The notes beneath the pieces were generated by a model. The model was not told the origin of the DNA. It saw only the letters and a program-made list of their open reading frames with translations, and did no database searches. A program made the translations under genes and the position numbers. DNA of 64,000 bases. Source: Leguminivora glycinivorella. Lineage: Eukaryota > Arthropoda > Insecta > Lepidoptera > Tortricidae. The first letter of the stretch is position 1. Every line of letters begins with the position of its first letter. The stretch lies in assembly GCF_023078275.1 (NCBI RefSeq), contig NC_062977.1, positions 7,771,118 to 7,835,117 on the forward strand, written 5' to 3'. Below, in pieces: positions 10,368-23,380 of the stretch.

Positions 10368-10408
10368 CCCTCGGTGGGCGAGTCCGACTCGCACTTGGCC
10401 GGTTTTTT
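10368..10408 (+). repeat. 3' scrap of dispersed repeat family B
   Basis: ACGGAACCCTCGG then GAGTCCGACTCGCACTTGG and a T run, matching the end of the copy at 6686-7605. Only the last 40 bp are present. Confidence 0.6.
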
Positions 10409-11710
10409 AATACAGTTGCTGATTTCCCATTCCCATCATTTCATCATTAGAGCGATGATAAATCGCCTATCACTTCTACCATCAGCAACTGATTACGCCG
10501 GCCGGTGCAGCGGTGCGTGAGACGCGGCCCGCGGCCCGCGCCCTGCGTGCCTCTGACAGCCAGAAACAAATCGCCTACAATACATATATTAGCCAGACCC
10601 ACAGAGAACCTCCTATAGAGTACCAATATTGTAAATTTTGTGCGCGGTACAAATCATCAGTGCTTGGGGCGCGAGGAGCGGGAGGAGAATGTGTTTAGCG
10701 CGCTGCGATTGGTCGTTTCAAGGACGGCAGGCAGTCGCGCCAGATGAAAAGGGACAGAAGTATGACTGTCCCTCTACTGTCGCGTAAGTAGCCAGTGTAA
10801 GTTGACCTATGCCGGCTCTGAAGAAATTATAAATATGACTTATTTGTGGAATGTAATGCCGTCTGTTTTTAAATTTGAGCTTCTTGTTACCTTTCCACAC
10901 CATTTGACACTACAGGTAGACATCTTTAAGGCATCAAAATACCCTTTCGGGTCGGTTACTTGGTTGCTACTGATCGGGCACGGCGAGCGCCCGCGCTTAT
11001 ATCATTGCAAATACAAGTAAGGCTGGTGACCGCGAGTCGTCTTGTAATGGATGTCTATAGGGGTTGGTCTGTGGCCAGACCATATCTGTAATCTGTAGAA
11101 CCCATTTTCTAGGCACGCAATACTGATAGGCAAAAGTGAAAAATTCCTTAAGTGATAAATCTGATCTTTTAATAGGCTGTTGAAATTTTTCTGATCATCT
11201 CTTACGATACAGTTGATAGTATACAGCGTGTGGATTCCATACGGGCGAATAATGTATCCAGTTATAGTATCTGATCATAAGAATCGAATAGGATAATCAT
11301 TTTGTTAATAAGTGTTATTAATTAAAAGTAATTACGCAACTATGGGAACAAATCAAATTATTTTAACAAATATTTAAAACTGTGTTTTTTTTTTCTTTAA
11401 TATATGACAGCTTAATTCGATTTTTAAAAGTATTTTTTTTTAATCTGATCAAGCAGATGTACGCCGTTCAACTTAATTTGACATGACATAAACGTCATTT
11501 TGTAATGACGTTTAAGTAGGTACGCTAATTGATGTGGACGTATTCCATTGCATGCTGAATTATTATGTAAGTATGAAAAAATATATCCCATCAATTAAAA
11601 AAAACATTTAGTTAGGCTCCTTAGGTCCGATACTAACCGTTATTATTCGTCTGTATGGAATACACACTCTGTATGTAGTTAAAGGAGTTATAATTATGTT
11701 TTATTTAATA
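10409..11710. other. Unique sequence with two GC-rich patches
   Basis: 10500-10560 (GCGGCCCGCGGCCCGCGCC) and 10670-10745 are GC-rich; the rest is AT-rich. No coding frame is convincing. A 61-codon frame over the first patch lacks any recognisable motif and is probably chance. Confidence 0.4.
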
Positions 11711-11890
11711 CTAGCTTTTGCCTGCGGCTTCGCTCGCATTAAAAAAAGACAAAAAGTAGCTTAGGTCACTCTTCATCTCTTCAACTATCTCCACTTAAAA
11801 AATTACGACAATTCGTCGCTCCGTTTTGCCGTGAAAGACGGACAAACAAACAGACACACATACTTTCCCATTTATAATATTAGTAAGGAT
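11711..11890 (+). repeat. Family S repeat, full-length copy
   Basis: Runs from ACTAGCTTTTGCCTGCGGC through CTATCTCCACTTAAAAAAT and CGTTTTGCCGTGAAAGACGG to CTTTCCCATTTATAATATTA. It is the best-preserved forward copy in the window and a good reference for the family. Confidence 0.75.
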
Positions 11891-14800
11891 AGTGGTGACT
11901 AAAATATCAAACCACATATCAATACGAGTACTTATATCACAGATTCTTGAACCTCGTAACATATACCGCAAAGATTAAAGTTGTTTCTACTGAATTTCTC
12001 ATTTTTCTTCAGAAGTTATGAACTATTTTTACATTAAAACTCTATTGTTGGAAATAATCTTATAAGCTTTTGAATATTTTTAAAACTGTCCTACTCAAGT
12101 AAGCATATTAAGAATGTCATTTTATCCAAGAATTCCGGTAGCCGCATCGTACACTCTTTGACAAATTAGATTTTTGCCGAGTATTGCTGGCTAAGACGAA
12201 ATTACTGCTGACTTAGACTCAAGTGCAGGCTTTTAAACCTGAATTAGAGACCGCGTCGCTCAAGCGTTAATGGCATAATATTATGACGAAGCGGTTGCCG
12301 CTTGTGAAAATAATTAAGTCTTTTCCAGTTTTTCGATGCAAAAATCGTTACAGACAAACCGCTTTACGTGCACCCTTTTCGCGATAAATTGGAAGAGAAC
12401 AAATTTAATTTCTCGCATCACCGTTGTTACGTCCTGGTTTGAAACTTTGTTTGCGAAATTATTTTCGTATTGAAAAAAAAAATACAGGAAGTGTGTTCGA
12501 GCGATGATACGTCCATGAATTTTAATGTATCTGCGCCGTACCCGCGATGGTTTTAACAAACGAATGTTGAGCTTTTGTCTGTGGACGTAGGTGGCTCGTG
12601 TTTAGCAAGGGTCATGTTATACATTGTAGGGTCCTGCGGCGCAGCACAACATAATCGGGTGCCCGCCCGCCATCTGCCGGAAGTTTTACAATGTTTATGA
12701 GCTCCATCGGGAAGCGTACATAAATTCCGACTATTGGACGTGTACAAACGATAACGCGATACAATGGTTTAACTGTATTAAGCCGGGTAATTGTTTATGT
12801 AAGCCTAATGTATTAATGACCGTTTGTTTTGCAATTAAGAGTGTTTTCATTTGTTTGGTAGCTGCCAGTTTGGTCAGCCATATGTTGGCATCAAAATACA
12901 GGCCCTTGTTTCCTTATTTTCCTTCCATACTTTAACAAGCTTAACGTTTCATGAATTCATTGGGCATAACATAAACTTGACATTTAGTTTATCGCTCACG
13001 CTAAGGAACGCGAATGCTTGCAGGGCAGTTAAGTCTTCCATGCACGGTATGTAGCAAGAAAATATGGTACTTGAACTATAATTTTTCGTTTACTTGTGTT
13101 TGACGGTGTCTAAATATAAATATACTGTTATCGTATTCTGTATTATGGAATTATTTTGACCGATATACTCGTAGCTACCGCGCGTTTATTAAAGACGATT
13201 ATATTTAAGAAAAGATTTACCAGCAGTTTATTTTTAAATATTTACAATTGTGTTGTATAAATTGTACGTATACCGCAAGACTATTTTCTCTATAGTATTA
13301 AATAGTATCTAACCTTAAGTTTTCCTCACTTTATTTTAAATTCTGAACAACCTTTAAGTCGCAACAAAGAAGTTTCCATACACAGCGCTGTACCACAAAC
13401 TAAAGGTAAAACAACGCCTTCAATTTATGGACAACTCCATCTTCAGAGAGGAGTCCCAAAATTATTTTATATTCAGTATTAATCCCGCAACCCGGTCTCG
13501 TTCCTTCCATACTTTACGAGATTTCCGAAAGAAAGCTGCTTCAAGAAACTTCTATCCAAACTCCCGTGTAATCTTACTTATAAAAATAAACTTTTACATT
13601 AACTGATTCTGAATCAGGGGTGAGCAAGTTTGGAAGGTAGGCTCAGGCCGCGGAGGCTAGATCCAATCAGCTGGAAAATAGAAACAAATAAATACGTGCT
13701 TAGTAGTTTGACTCGATAAGAGTAAGATGCTGGGTCTCAAATTTATGGAAGAGTTCGGCAGATAATGTGAAAGTTGGAAGATAAGACAGGCTTTCGAGCT
13801 TGAGCGCGGCTTTGAATATGCTCACAGGACTTCCTGCAAGCTTTATTACACACATATGTATGTAGGGACTAACTCTCGATGCATCTAAGGAAAATGTATC
13901 TGTTATTTGATTTAAAAAAATATGGTAAAAACTTCATTCATAGAGTCAAATCAAGCTAAAATAACAATGATTTTGACAGGGAAAAAATAAATTTTATAAC
14001 TCTTTCATGTAATATCACAATTCTTCTCAAGTTGCTACAATAATAATTAAAACTTTAATAATGTTTTTGGCATGTAAGTCAGTACTGTTACTATGTTTGC
14101 TGCTTTTATTCATAATCCACTATTTGAAAGTGCTAGTTGAAAAAAAAATGTATATATTGAGACAGCAAAGTCAATCAGAAAATAATACTTACGTTGCTAA
14201 TCCAGCCCTGAGTAATTGACTTCTTAATGTAATAAAAAAATACCTACCTATTTTATTTACAAATTTAAAAAGAATTTCATTTAAAACTTCAATCTGTCGA
14301 TGTATAAGCGCTCATTTTAGATGTCAGATTTTTCCCTATCTTTGGCGTATAAGTCTCGCACTTGTGCGGAGGCCGGGTGTAATTAAGGTGCAAGGATATC
14401 CGAAGTCTGCCGGCTAGAGAGGCTCGAGGGCCCTTCAGCGGTTGGCTGTGTACTCAGAACCAGCAAGTGTTGCGTAGGCCGCCTTTATTCCTCTGTTTTG
14501 TGCGTTCAAAAGATTCCAACCAAGCTTAATTGGGTTGCAGTATGATTTTCTTTTAAAATTCTCCACAATGTTACTTTTAATGCACCGTAAAATAAATCTG
14601 AAATAACGTGAGACAGTAAGTAATGCTACTAAGTTTATTTCGCTTTGTCAACATAAGAGCCAACTTTATGAATAAGACAGATAAAGTTTAAAACCTAGAG
14701 CGTCTATAATAGGAGACGCTGTCGTTAAAGCCGGAGCTAACGCTGCGCGGCGCTACATAGCGCTCCTAAATAAACTAGTGGATGAAACAGACAGAAACAT

Positions 14801-16809
14801 AGAATCCAATCTTATTACGATTGCCCAACTTATATTCCACATTACATTAATTTCTCCGGAGACGTCTCGCAAACTAAGGAATAGCAGCTGCCCCGGTCGG
14901 TCGCATGTTTATTGAGAAATTGCCTAATCTCGAAGAGCTACAAAACAAAACCACATCGGAAATGTTGAACTAAAGTATTTCTTCTCTCCAAGGATGCTAG
15001 TTGTACCCTTGTCTGCGCCAACCGATCACACCCTTAAGGCTCCCGAATTACTGTCCGGGTTGATTACCGCCCCCGCCCCGCCGTCGCCTCGCGAGCCCTC
15101 GCGCCCCGGGCCCTGCGTCAACTAATATTTGTGTTCCCTACTTATAATTTGTGCGCTGGAAAAGTTCGACAAACACCAGACATTTTATTAAGTATAACAA
15201 AACTTTCCGTGAACTTGTAGTGCGCTCGGGGATTGTTTATTGACGTAGCCTGATCCGATCATTACTGATCTGCAATTGAATTAGGCATCTCTAATTACCT
15301 GAGCGCGATTAACATACATTAATTTGCGGGGTAGAACATAATAAGACGGTGTGCGTTTCAGAATAATAAATCTCATTTGAATAACTCGTAAAACCTCTTT
15401 AATGAATTGCTACCGACTTTAATAAGTAATAAATATTTATGTATGTGTACGCGTTCCTTGGCGAAAATAAATTTCAATTTATCGCCTCCTCTGCTTATTC
15501 TCATTAGAGAGAAAGATGTGAAAAACATTTTATCAGCAAACATCAACGAATATTTCTATCGTAAATATCCTCTTCACACGCCATAAGGGTACACAAAGAG
15601 GCACAAGATTTTAATGCTCTTACCTACATTCTTGATTTTTCACCAAAACGGAAAAATGTGTTCATTGGCGCGAGACGAAATCATCGTCCCAAATACGTCT
15701 GTGAACAACAAAGACCGCCTCGGTACGTGTTTTACATATTTTTCTTTAAACAGGACAGGATATTTACTGGCACATGTATGGGTTTAAGGGGTAAACAATG
15801 GAGCTACAAATATGTGCTTGCTTCAGGCAAGCAGTCGATTTGACAGCACAATACAACCAATTTAGAAAGTACTATTGTCCTTACATTTGAAAAGGTTATT
15901 GATTTTCTTTTCATTAATAGGCATATCAAGGCGATAAACCACTTATGGGTATGTTCGGTCAAGTACAATATCAACACCTAGTCACCTATCGTGAGTTAAC
16001 ACTTTCTTACAAATTCAGTTATTTTTGATAATTAGTCTAATTATTTTAATTTGTAAATTAACAATCAGTGTCAAATGAGGCATGAGGAGGTATTCTGTAA
16101 ATGGATGAAAAAATATAATGTTACTATAAATGTATGCATTTTACTTTATTTTCTGGCAACTATTTCCTCAAACTGTCCGAGACTTCCTAGTCTGTTTTAA
16201 TCACTACACATAAGTTTATATAATAACCTCGTGTTATTCATGGAAACTCATTCAGATCTTGAAATCGTATTGTCGCATAAAATAAACATTTAAATTGATT
16301 TTCCGATATAAAACCGGATTGTTTTGCGTAATCGAGCTACCCCGTCGACCATTAAAAGTTCGTAACATTTTCTGGGCTAATTTATTAAATAATGAATTCA
16401 TTATAGTAACCAAAGACATATATAACTCCGTATAGACAGAAAAAGGTAGGTACGGTGGCCAAGATGGCATTACACCTTTGGGGTACGCTCAACTAGATGA
16501 CGCTAATATTAATATTGACATTTTAAAACATATCAAGCTAAGAATATGGCCCAAATTGTCAAAACTGAGGTTCAAAAGTTGTAAGCCTGTGTCAAGAGAT
16601 GGCAGTCTATGAACTGTGATTACACATTTTACTTCGACAGTAACTCTCTATAATACTCGATCCTCTTTGTAGTAACGTAACACTAAATACAAAAGTTCTT
16701 GTAACACTGAATATGGTAATCTGATTGAACATGGTGTACAAAACGTAAGGGTTCCTTTTGTACCTTTTTGGCTATGGGACCTTAAAAAAAGTCTAAATGG
16801 GCCAAACTG
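11891..16809. other. Long unique AT-rich region, probably intron or intergenic
   Basis: No transposon coding, RNA gene or clear host exon was recognised. A weak exon-like candidate begins at 12329 after TTTTCCAG and stays open for 37 codons. A GC-rich patch lies at 15060-15118 (CGCCCCCGCCCCGCCGTCG). Short ORFs of 60-80 codons here have no recognisable motifs and are expected by chance. Confidence 0.5.
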
Positions 16810-16950
16810 GTAGGCCTAGCACATGTTTGTTGCGAGGGTATGTCGCCGGGAGACAGATCACACGTCTTCTTCTAATTGTATTAATGACATAAGGACGTGT
16901 AGTCTATCTCGCGGCGTCATATTCTCGCGGTAATCATGTGCTAGGTCTAC
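16810..16950. mobile_element. MITE with GTAGGCCTAGCACATG ends
   Basis: A 141-bp element: GTAGGCCTAGCACATG on the left and CATGTGCTAGGTCTAC on the right form a 16-bp inverted repeat with one mismatch. Inner repeats (GACGTGTAGTCTATCTCGC and its mirror) extend the stem. Non-coding. Confidence 0.7.
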
Positions 16951-17654
16951 TGGGCAACTACTTTCAAAAAAATTACCAATATCGCAGCGTCATGTCTTTG
17001 CGTCGAACGCTATTATTAAGCATTCAAACATCCTTGAAGCAGAAATGTGTCACGTACAGCGGAGACTAGCGTTGTACGCTACGTCTTTGCAACGTTTTTC
17101 CAATATCTAGGCAAGTGTTAACACTTTGTGTACCAATCGACTTAGGTATCAACTGGAAGAGAACAGCTCTGGCTCGCAGTAGAGTTTAAAAGCAGTAAAC
17201 AGGTTTAGTAGAGATTGGACAAAATCAGTACAGCTGATTCGATATCGAGTTTTCAATCTACAGGAACTTTACGCTACATGCCTCCCATTATTTAAGACCT
17301 TTTACCCTGTTCGTATTTAGTACTCGTACTATTCCTAATTTTATTACTCTATTCCCTATTATGAGCATTTTCAGAATTTGGGACACCCCAATTAGCGTAA
17401 GTTGTTAACAAAAATGAACTCGCTCTCAATTTTGTGACGACAATCAATCATAAAATCTGTCTAAAAATTTACTTTTTTCATATTCTGAATGTAGATTATT
17501 GCTTAAAAAATTAACTATATTTTTATAAAAATTTCATGCTTAATTATCGTCACAAAACTGACAGTTAGTTAATTTTTAATAACAAAATGCTCTAATATGC
17601 CTCAAAACGGTGCTAAGCTGTGTACAAACGATTTTGACTCATAAATAGGTCTTA

Positions 17655-17870
17655 GATTCATCATTGCACTGCTGGACATAGGCCTCCCCCAAAAATTGCC
17701 ACAATTACCTTTCTTGAGCCACCCTCATCCAGCGAACTCCCGCGACCTTCACCAGGTCATCAGTCCACCTGTCCTTGTGGCGAGCCTACCCACGCTACGC
17801 CTTCCAGTACGCGTTCGCCATTCAAGAACCTCGGTCTCCCGTTGAACCTGGTCTTACATTTATGGATATG
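17655..17870 (-). pseudogene. LINE RT extreme C-terminus (RTE-like)
   Basis: On the minus strand two frames together give ARHKDRWTDDLVKVAGVRWM then RVAQE and GEAYVQQCNDES, a pattern of WxDDL...AG.RWMR.AQ...W...GEAYVQQW that closes RTE-like lepidopteran LINEs. It is short and broken by stops and frameshifts, so it is a dead scrap about 200 bp long. Confidence 0.65.
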
Positions 17871-18021
17871 ATTTCAAAATGACAGGCGTTTTTTGAGCTT
17901 CAGACGTAATAGACTACGGTCGTAGCACAGAACATAAGTACATCTTGGCTACATAATTATAAGGATTTCTCTGTTATCGGCTACGCCCGTAGAGGGCGTA
18001 GAGCGTAGAAAGCGCTGGCAT

Positions 18022-18152
18022 TTAACACTTTCGAAACCGGGCTCTACGCGGCGCTACGACATTTTCGCTACATACGGGTTTCCCCATGTAATCGGCTACG
18101 CTTCTACGAGCGGTGTGCCCGACAGTCGGGTTCTTGGTAGCGAAAGTGTTAA
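18022..18152. mobile_element. piggyBac-type MITE flanked by TTAA
   Basis: TTAACACTTTCG at the left tip and CGAAAGTGTTAA at the right tip form a perfect inverted repeat that includes TTAA at both ends, the target of piggyBac-type transposons. The 131-bp interior is GC-rich (CTCTACGCGGCGCTACG) and non-coding. The superfamily is inferred from the TTAA and ends only. Confidence 0.7.
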
Positions 18153-18702
18153 TGTACGGTCATCTGAATTTTAGGCCATTGTATAACCCTGTCTTATTTA
18201 CACCATGCTTCATTTGTCATACAAATATACTTTCAAGTTTACAATGAAAAGGTTTCAAATTGGATGAATGTACCTAAGCACAAAGTACGGAGTAACGTAT
18301 CTGGTCGTTTGTAGCAAAATTTAAATGGATATAGGAGTGCGTCGTTCGTCAAATCGTTATTAAAATTATGGATGGGTGAATTTCTCAGCGTGATTTTTTT
18401 GTGGCGGAGCTGATAATCATTGTGTGGGCTAATTGTTTCCGGGTTTTTATTTTTTTTATGAAAACCAATCATAAAATACTACCTTTGGCAACATTGCAAA
18501 TTGTTACAAGTGTTATGTATATTTAATTAAAAATAATTTCCCATCGAAATTCTAATTTTGGTGTAGCGTCCAGAGCCTGTTTTTAGCGGATTATTGCTAT
18601 GGTAAATCCAGTAAATTATCCGCAGCTATAAAGAAAACTTGCCATAACCATTGAGGTATAATGTACTAGAGAGGACACGGCGAACAAAAAGTTTGCGCCA
18701 CG

Positions 18703-18726
18703 AACATAAGTCCAGTGGACTTATGT
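18703..18726. repeat. Perfect short palindrome
   Basis: ACATAAGTCCA, one spacer base, TGGACTTATGT. It lies just upstream of the THAP-domain remnant at 18795 and may belong to the same dead transposon; this is not proven. Confidence 0.5.
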
Positions 18727-18794
18727 TGCCTCAGTCAGTCTCTGCGCGTGGTGGGAGGAGGTTGTCTCTGACTGCACACAAATAAAATGAAAAA

Positions 18795-18884
18795 ATGCCT
18801 TCCTGTGCTATAAGATACTGTTGAAGCCATACGAGAAAATCTAATAAAAGTGACGGTGTCACATTTCATCGGTTAGTAGACAAG
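18795..18884 (+). pseudogene. THAP zinc-finger remnant with an in-frame stop
   Basis: The ATG at 18795 opens MPSCAIRYC, then TGA, then SHTRKSNKSDGVTFHR. This matches the start of the THAP DNA-binding domain (C2CH type): M-x2-C-x4-C followed by a basic stretch and the (D)GVTFHRF block. The stop at codon 10 follows the second zinc-ligand cysteine. After TTTCATCG comes GTTAGT, a good splice donor, where first exons of THAP/P-element-like genes often end. The rest of the domain (third Cys, His) was not found downstream. THAP domains occur in P-element-type transposases and in host DNA-binding proteins; here a dead transposon copy is the most likely reading. Confidence 0.6.
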
Positions 18885-19689
18885 TATTTTGATCTAACTT
18901 AATTTAAGTAATTATTATAATGAAGGGACGGGCTCCTTAAACGCGATGCTATGGCCGCCATTTTGACAACTGGAATCATAGATGAATCGCGCAGACATGA
19001 CATGTAGGTAATAAGGTATAATAATTGTGATCATATTCTGTTTTCAATATATAATATAAAAATATTTATTTCAATTTATAGTTTTGAATATTACACGGTT
19101 CTAATACGAATTTTAGTCGATAATATTATACATTAAGCATGATTTTGAATTATTTCTGAATTATAATTCTCATTATTGACGAAAAATAGTGACACCAAAA
19201 CTGAAATAGTATTTAATGCAACCGGTGTTTAAGGGAGGTAAAACAAGGTGAATGGCGCGATTATTATTCTGAGCGACAGAAACTTACACAACTAATTTTA
19301 TTCAAAGGAAATTAAAATTTATGAAAAAAAACAATTACTTATTTTTATTTCACTGAGTAGAAATTAAATATAACACAATGTATAATAGTGCTAAAAGTAA
19401 ACTACTTAGTATTTCACACACAAAGTATAAAACAAAGGTCTACAGTAAAAGTGTCGCGTCTAGATGGTCAAGTCTTACTCTATGACACGGTTCGCTTGAC
19501 GCGCATGCGCCTCGCGCTGCCGCCGCTGCCGGTCGGCGCACAGAATATGTTCGAGTTGTCATTTCTAGTACGTAGTACATAGTAGTTCAATGGCCATAAC
19601 TTCATTCTTTATTACATTAAGTATATTTTAAGATGACATAAGTCAATATTATTATACAATTTGACACTTATAACTGAGCACCAAAAGTT

Positions 19690-20265
19690 GTCCGGGGGAA
19701 AGACCCAATTTTGGTGGTAAGTATTGAAATCATTTTTATGGTTAAACGACACGCAGCAAGACGAACAAACGTGTCGTAACATGACCATTCAGGTTCGTTC
19801 CTGCATTTAGACATGACACAAGTGTCATACCTTGCTGGATTGGTCCGCCCCACACAAAAATATCTAATTTTGGTGGGTCGTAATACTTTTTACACCAAAA
19901 TTGCATAAATTTTGGTGGTGAACAAATTGAGGTCAGTAACGTTTTTGTTTCTATTTGAAAAGTATTTATTACATGTTAAAAGTTTATTATTTCAAGTAGA
20001 AAATAATAGAAAAATTAATAAAAGGCTTTATTTTTGATTTTATTTTTTATTTCTGTGGGTAGACCAATTTTGGTGGCGACCATGTCATTGATATCGTAAT
20101 TTCTCTAAAACTACTTATTATAATGAAAGGTCATTGATACATAACATTGGTAATAATTAGTTATGTAACATCAGTACATAATTTCAACAAAAATTACAAA
20201 ACTAAAAAAATCCACCAAAATTAGGCAAATTTCGAGTATGTTGAAATTCACCCGGATACGCAATT
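19690..20265. repeat. Cluster of AATTTTGGTGG motifs in both orientations
   Basis: The 11-mer AATTTTGGTGG or its complement CCACCAAAATT (some with one mismatch) occurs at about 19708, 19866, 19892, 19908, 20066 and 20210, with a diverged CACCAAAAGTT at 19679. The outer ends are loosely inverted (TCCGGGGGAA near 19691 versus TTCACCCGGA near 20250). Iterated subterminal motifs in both orientations are typical of non-autonomous DNA transposons whose transposase binds them. No protein frame is present. Confidence 0.5.
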
Positions 20266-20725
20266 GCACACGCGCATTGTGTCAAGGCACAAAACAAATT
20301 TAACTTTTTCCTTAATTTTTGTACAAACTTTTTGAGAACTGCTGAAAAAAGCGTTAGGTATCATATTATTTGTACAAAATTGGCCTTAAGGATTTTTAAC
20401 AAGTGCTATTCTGTATACTGCGGTGGCGATGGGTGGAGCATGTCGGACGCATTAAGACGGATCGCTGTAGTAATCAGTTAATGCATTATGCGGTTTAAAC
20501 TGCAACATGAGAGTTCATACAAATATACCCGCAATGCTTTAGCGTTCTTCCTGTTATTAACAAAATAAACTTATTTGCTGCAGTGCATAAATCAGGCTTG
20601 GTTGGTGGAAAACCTTGTCAGTTTTTGTATTATTATATTAAGTGCCTATTGGAAAAAAATATTTACCAGTACTTTAGATATTTTTTAATTAGAGACCTTA
20701 ATGGTATTGATTATGAAGACATAAT

Positions 20726-21396
20726 CAGTAATCGGGGATTTGGATGCCACACTGCGGGATGTCAAGTAGAAACATTGATATGGATATACCGTCCGGTCCG
20801 TGATAATATATTTTTCTTATGTCATAGTAGTAGACAAATAATCAAACGGGTCGCCTGATGGTAAGCAACTACCGTAGATCATAAACAATGAAGTTACAAG
20901 TAACTGGTTGAAAAATAAACGCAATTCCCGTGTAGGTAATATATTTGTTAAATAAACTATATGAATAAGCAAGTGTTGGTTATGATAGAGGTAAATAGGA
21001 AAAATTATATAAAAAAATGAAATATTTAGTAGGTACAGAAATGTAGGTATTATTTACATATAAATCATATAATATAAAAAAGCCCAACTTTTTTTGTCGC
21101 TAATTAAATAAAATAGGTATGTGTTAATTTTGCACTAAATTATTATCGATAATAAAGTGAATTTTTATATAAATTACATATTTTATTGTAAGTGAGGCCT
21201 ATATTAAACTAATTAAGAAAAATAAATTCAGCAGTAATAACAATGATGATTTGATGTCGCATTGAAAACATTGACCCGTAATAGCAATTACTTGATTCTA
21301 ACCACATACAGCCTGAATCCTAACCACATACATATCCATACTAGCATAATGTTTGAGGTCATTCACTCCGTGTGGCATCCAAATCCCCGATCACTG
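20726..21396. repeat. 27-bp inverted repeat flanking AT-rich DNA
   Basis: CAG, then TGATCGGGGATTTGGATGCC-like text at 20726-20752, is mirrored at 21370-21396 with a single difference (TA/TG). The 620 bp between are AT-rich and non-coding; the 91-codon frame across the left arm is not a recognised protein. It may be a decayed fold-back element. Confidence 0.6.
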
Positions 21397-23040
21397 CTTA
21401 TAATCGAATTATACCTACAAGAAAGACAATAAGGAAACCATTGTCTTTACAAGCGCATCTTTACTCTAGTCAACATCATACTTCAACCCTTAACATTTCT
21501 ATAAAGCTAACATTTTTATCATAAAAGAAAGTATTAAATTTGTTTTTGTTAAACCCTGGTTTCGTAATGGTGGCCCCATCGCCATACCGTCCAAAACTAA
21601 GGTGCACATTTAAGAGACAGATGGCGTCATTCGGATAATTCTGTTATCAGCCACGAGAGGGCGCCCCTGCGCTCGTATACTCAGACGGCCGTTTCCTGCG
21701 ACGTTAAATCCTTATAAAGGTAACTGTGCTACTGAAAAACTCCCTATTTCTGTGACAAAGTGCGCTTTTAACCGCCCAAGTGAAAATTCTACGAGATTTT
21801 GTTTTTATCCGACGAGATACCAATCTTGCCGTCCCAGCAAAAAAGAATGGAGCCTGATTTCAAGACAGCCTTATTATTTTCATATTACTGTGTCAAAATA
21901 TAATAAAGTTACTGTAATAGTTTTGTTATTAAATATATCGCGTCGCACGGCGCGCGATCAGCAGTTTCTGAACTAGCTATTATCTGTAAAGACGGCGATA
22001 TCGCATAAACATAGAAACAGAAATAATTCCTCTTTAGATTTATCGGTTATTCTGCGACTTGAATCTGTAGCTTTTACTTTTACGCACTAAATCATATTTA
22101 TATCGAAATGTTTATATCTTTTTTGTTTTTTGACCTATATTTGTGACGTATATAGAAAAATATGTAGATTTTTAGTATCCTTCACCTAGTGTAGCAACCG
22201 TAGTGATAAACTAAACGGTTTAGAAGTTAGATGGTTGTAAAGGACACGTCAAAATGCTATGGACGTCCTTTACACCCACGATTTTTTTGAACAATTAGAG
22301 TTGATAGGGTCGTAAATGACGGTCTTAGATGATTTTTATACAAATTCGGGGCGTAAATGTAACCGGAATGGTACAAATGGCAACTGTTTTTAGCTTAGTT
22401 TACAATTGAGAAACTTGAAAAATGTATCAAAACGTAGTTAATATGGCATAGAATAGCCACATTAGTGTTACAGTGTATATTTATCTAAATATTTAGCAGA
22501 GACAAAGAACAAGACTATTTTACATCCAGTTTTGCAATAAAGAAACAACATTTGCTTAAAAACTATCTAATATTTTGGAAAGTTATTATTTTAGTACTCG
22601 CCGCTCGGCTGTCTCAATAAGTTACGCATTCAGTATTTAATTCTAGCAGGGAAACGCTTTCGTAGTTTAAGTAAAACACTAATTTTAATCACGTAAACTT
22701 TAATCAGCAACTGTAAATAGTAGACTATATTAATACGACAGTAATTTTAAGTCTAAAGTAGAAAGAAGTTTTAAGAATAACTAAGAGTTAAGTACTTATT
22801 TATAAACGCAAGTTATTAGGACGCGTATACAAACTGTAGTCAAGACTACCTACTATGTTGATTCATATTTTTGATAATTTTAAAATAGAAGATTGTTATT
22901 TAGTCTTAAACCTGTTAAATAAGAATAATTTTAATTATGAGTTCAATCCTAGAAATATTATAGTCAATGCTTTAAGTACCTGGGTACATAGCCAAGTCAC
23001 CAAACGCTAACGCTCATTCGCTAGCGAAACGCACCAGGGT

Positions 23041-23186
23041 GGCTAGCCGAATGGCACAATCGCTCACGAAACGCTCACGAAACGAAGCGCTAGTAGATAT
23101 CTATCTCTATCGCGCTTGCGTATTGGCGCGACAGAGCCAGCGGCGTATCGCTTTCGTTTGGCGTCGGAGAAATGCCATTCGGCTAC
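23041..23186. mobile_element. Small MITE inside the fold-back centre
   Basis: GGCTAGCCGAATGGCACA to ATGCCATTCGGCTACGG, with the same interior (TATCTATCTCTATCGCGC, GGCGCGACAGAGCC) as the element at 1530-1673. It is about 146 bp and non-coding. A shorter decayed relative lies just before it at about 22980-23035. Confidence 0.75.
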
Positions 23187-23251
23187 GGGGCCTGTTATTG
23201 TCGCAGTCGCACTAAATGTTAGTATAGTCTACTGTTAAAGTTTACTGCCGG

Positions 23252-23380
23252 CGTAGCTGAATGGCAATCGTCGACGACAGACGCCGACAAAAATGCAGTC
23301 TGGTGCAATACGCAAGAGCGATAAAGATATATTATAGCTACGAAATAGATATTATCGTGAGCGTTTGTGCATTTGGGTAC
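23252..23380. mobile_element. Diverged copy of the GTAGCCGAATGGCA MITE
   Basis: GCGTAGCTGAATGGCAATCG on the left and GAGCGTTTGTGCATTTGGGT on the right, with an inverted interior (AATACGCAAGAGCGATA). It interrupts the right arm of the fold-back, so it inserted after the inverted repeat formed. Confidence 0.6.

Noticed and set aside
18822..18824. TGA in the THAP frame as a selenocysteine codon
   Set aside because: THAP domains do not use selenocysteine, and no SECIS-like element was seen; a nonsense mutation is simpler.
20583..20858. 91-codon frame as a protein
   Set aside because: It spans one arm of a 27-bp inverted repeat and a repeat scrap (CAAACGGGTCGCCTGATGG), and has no family resemblance.
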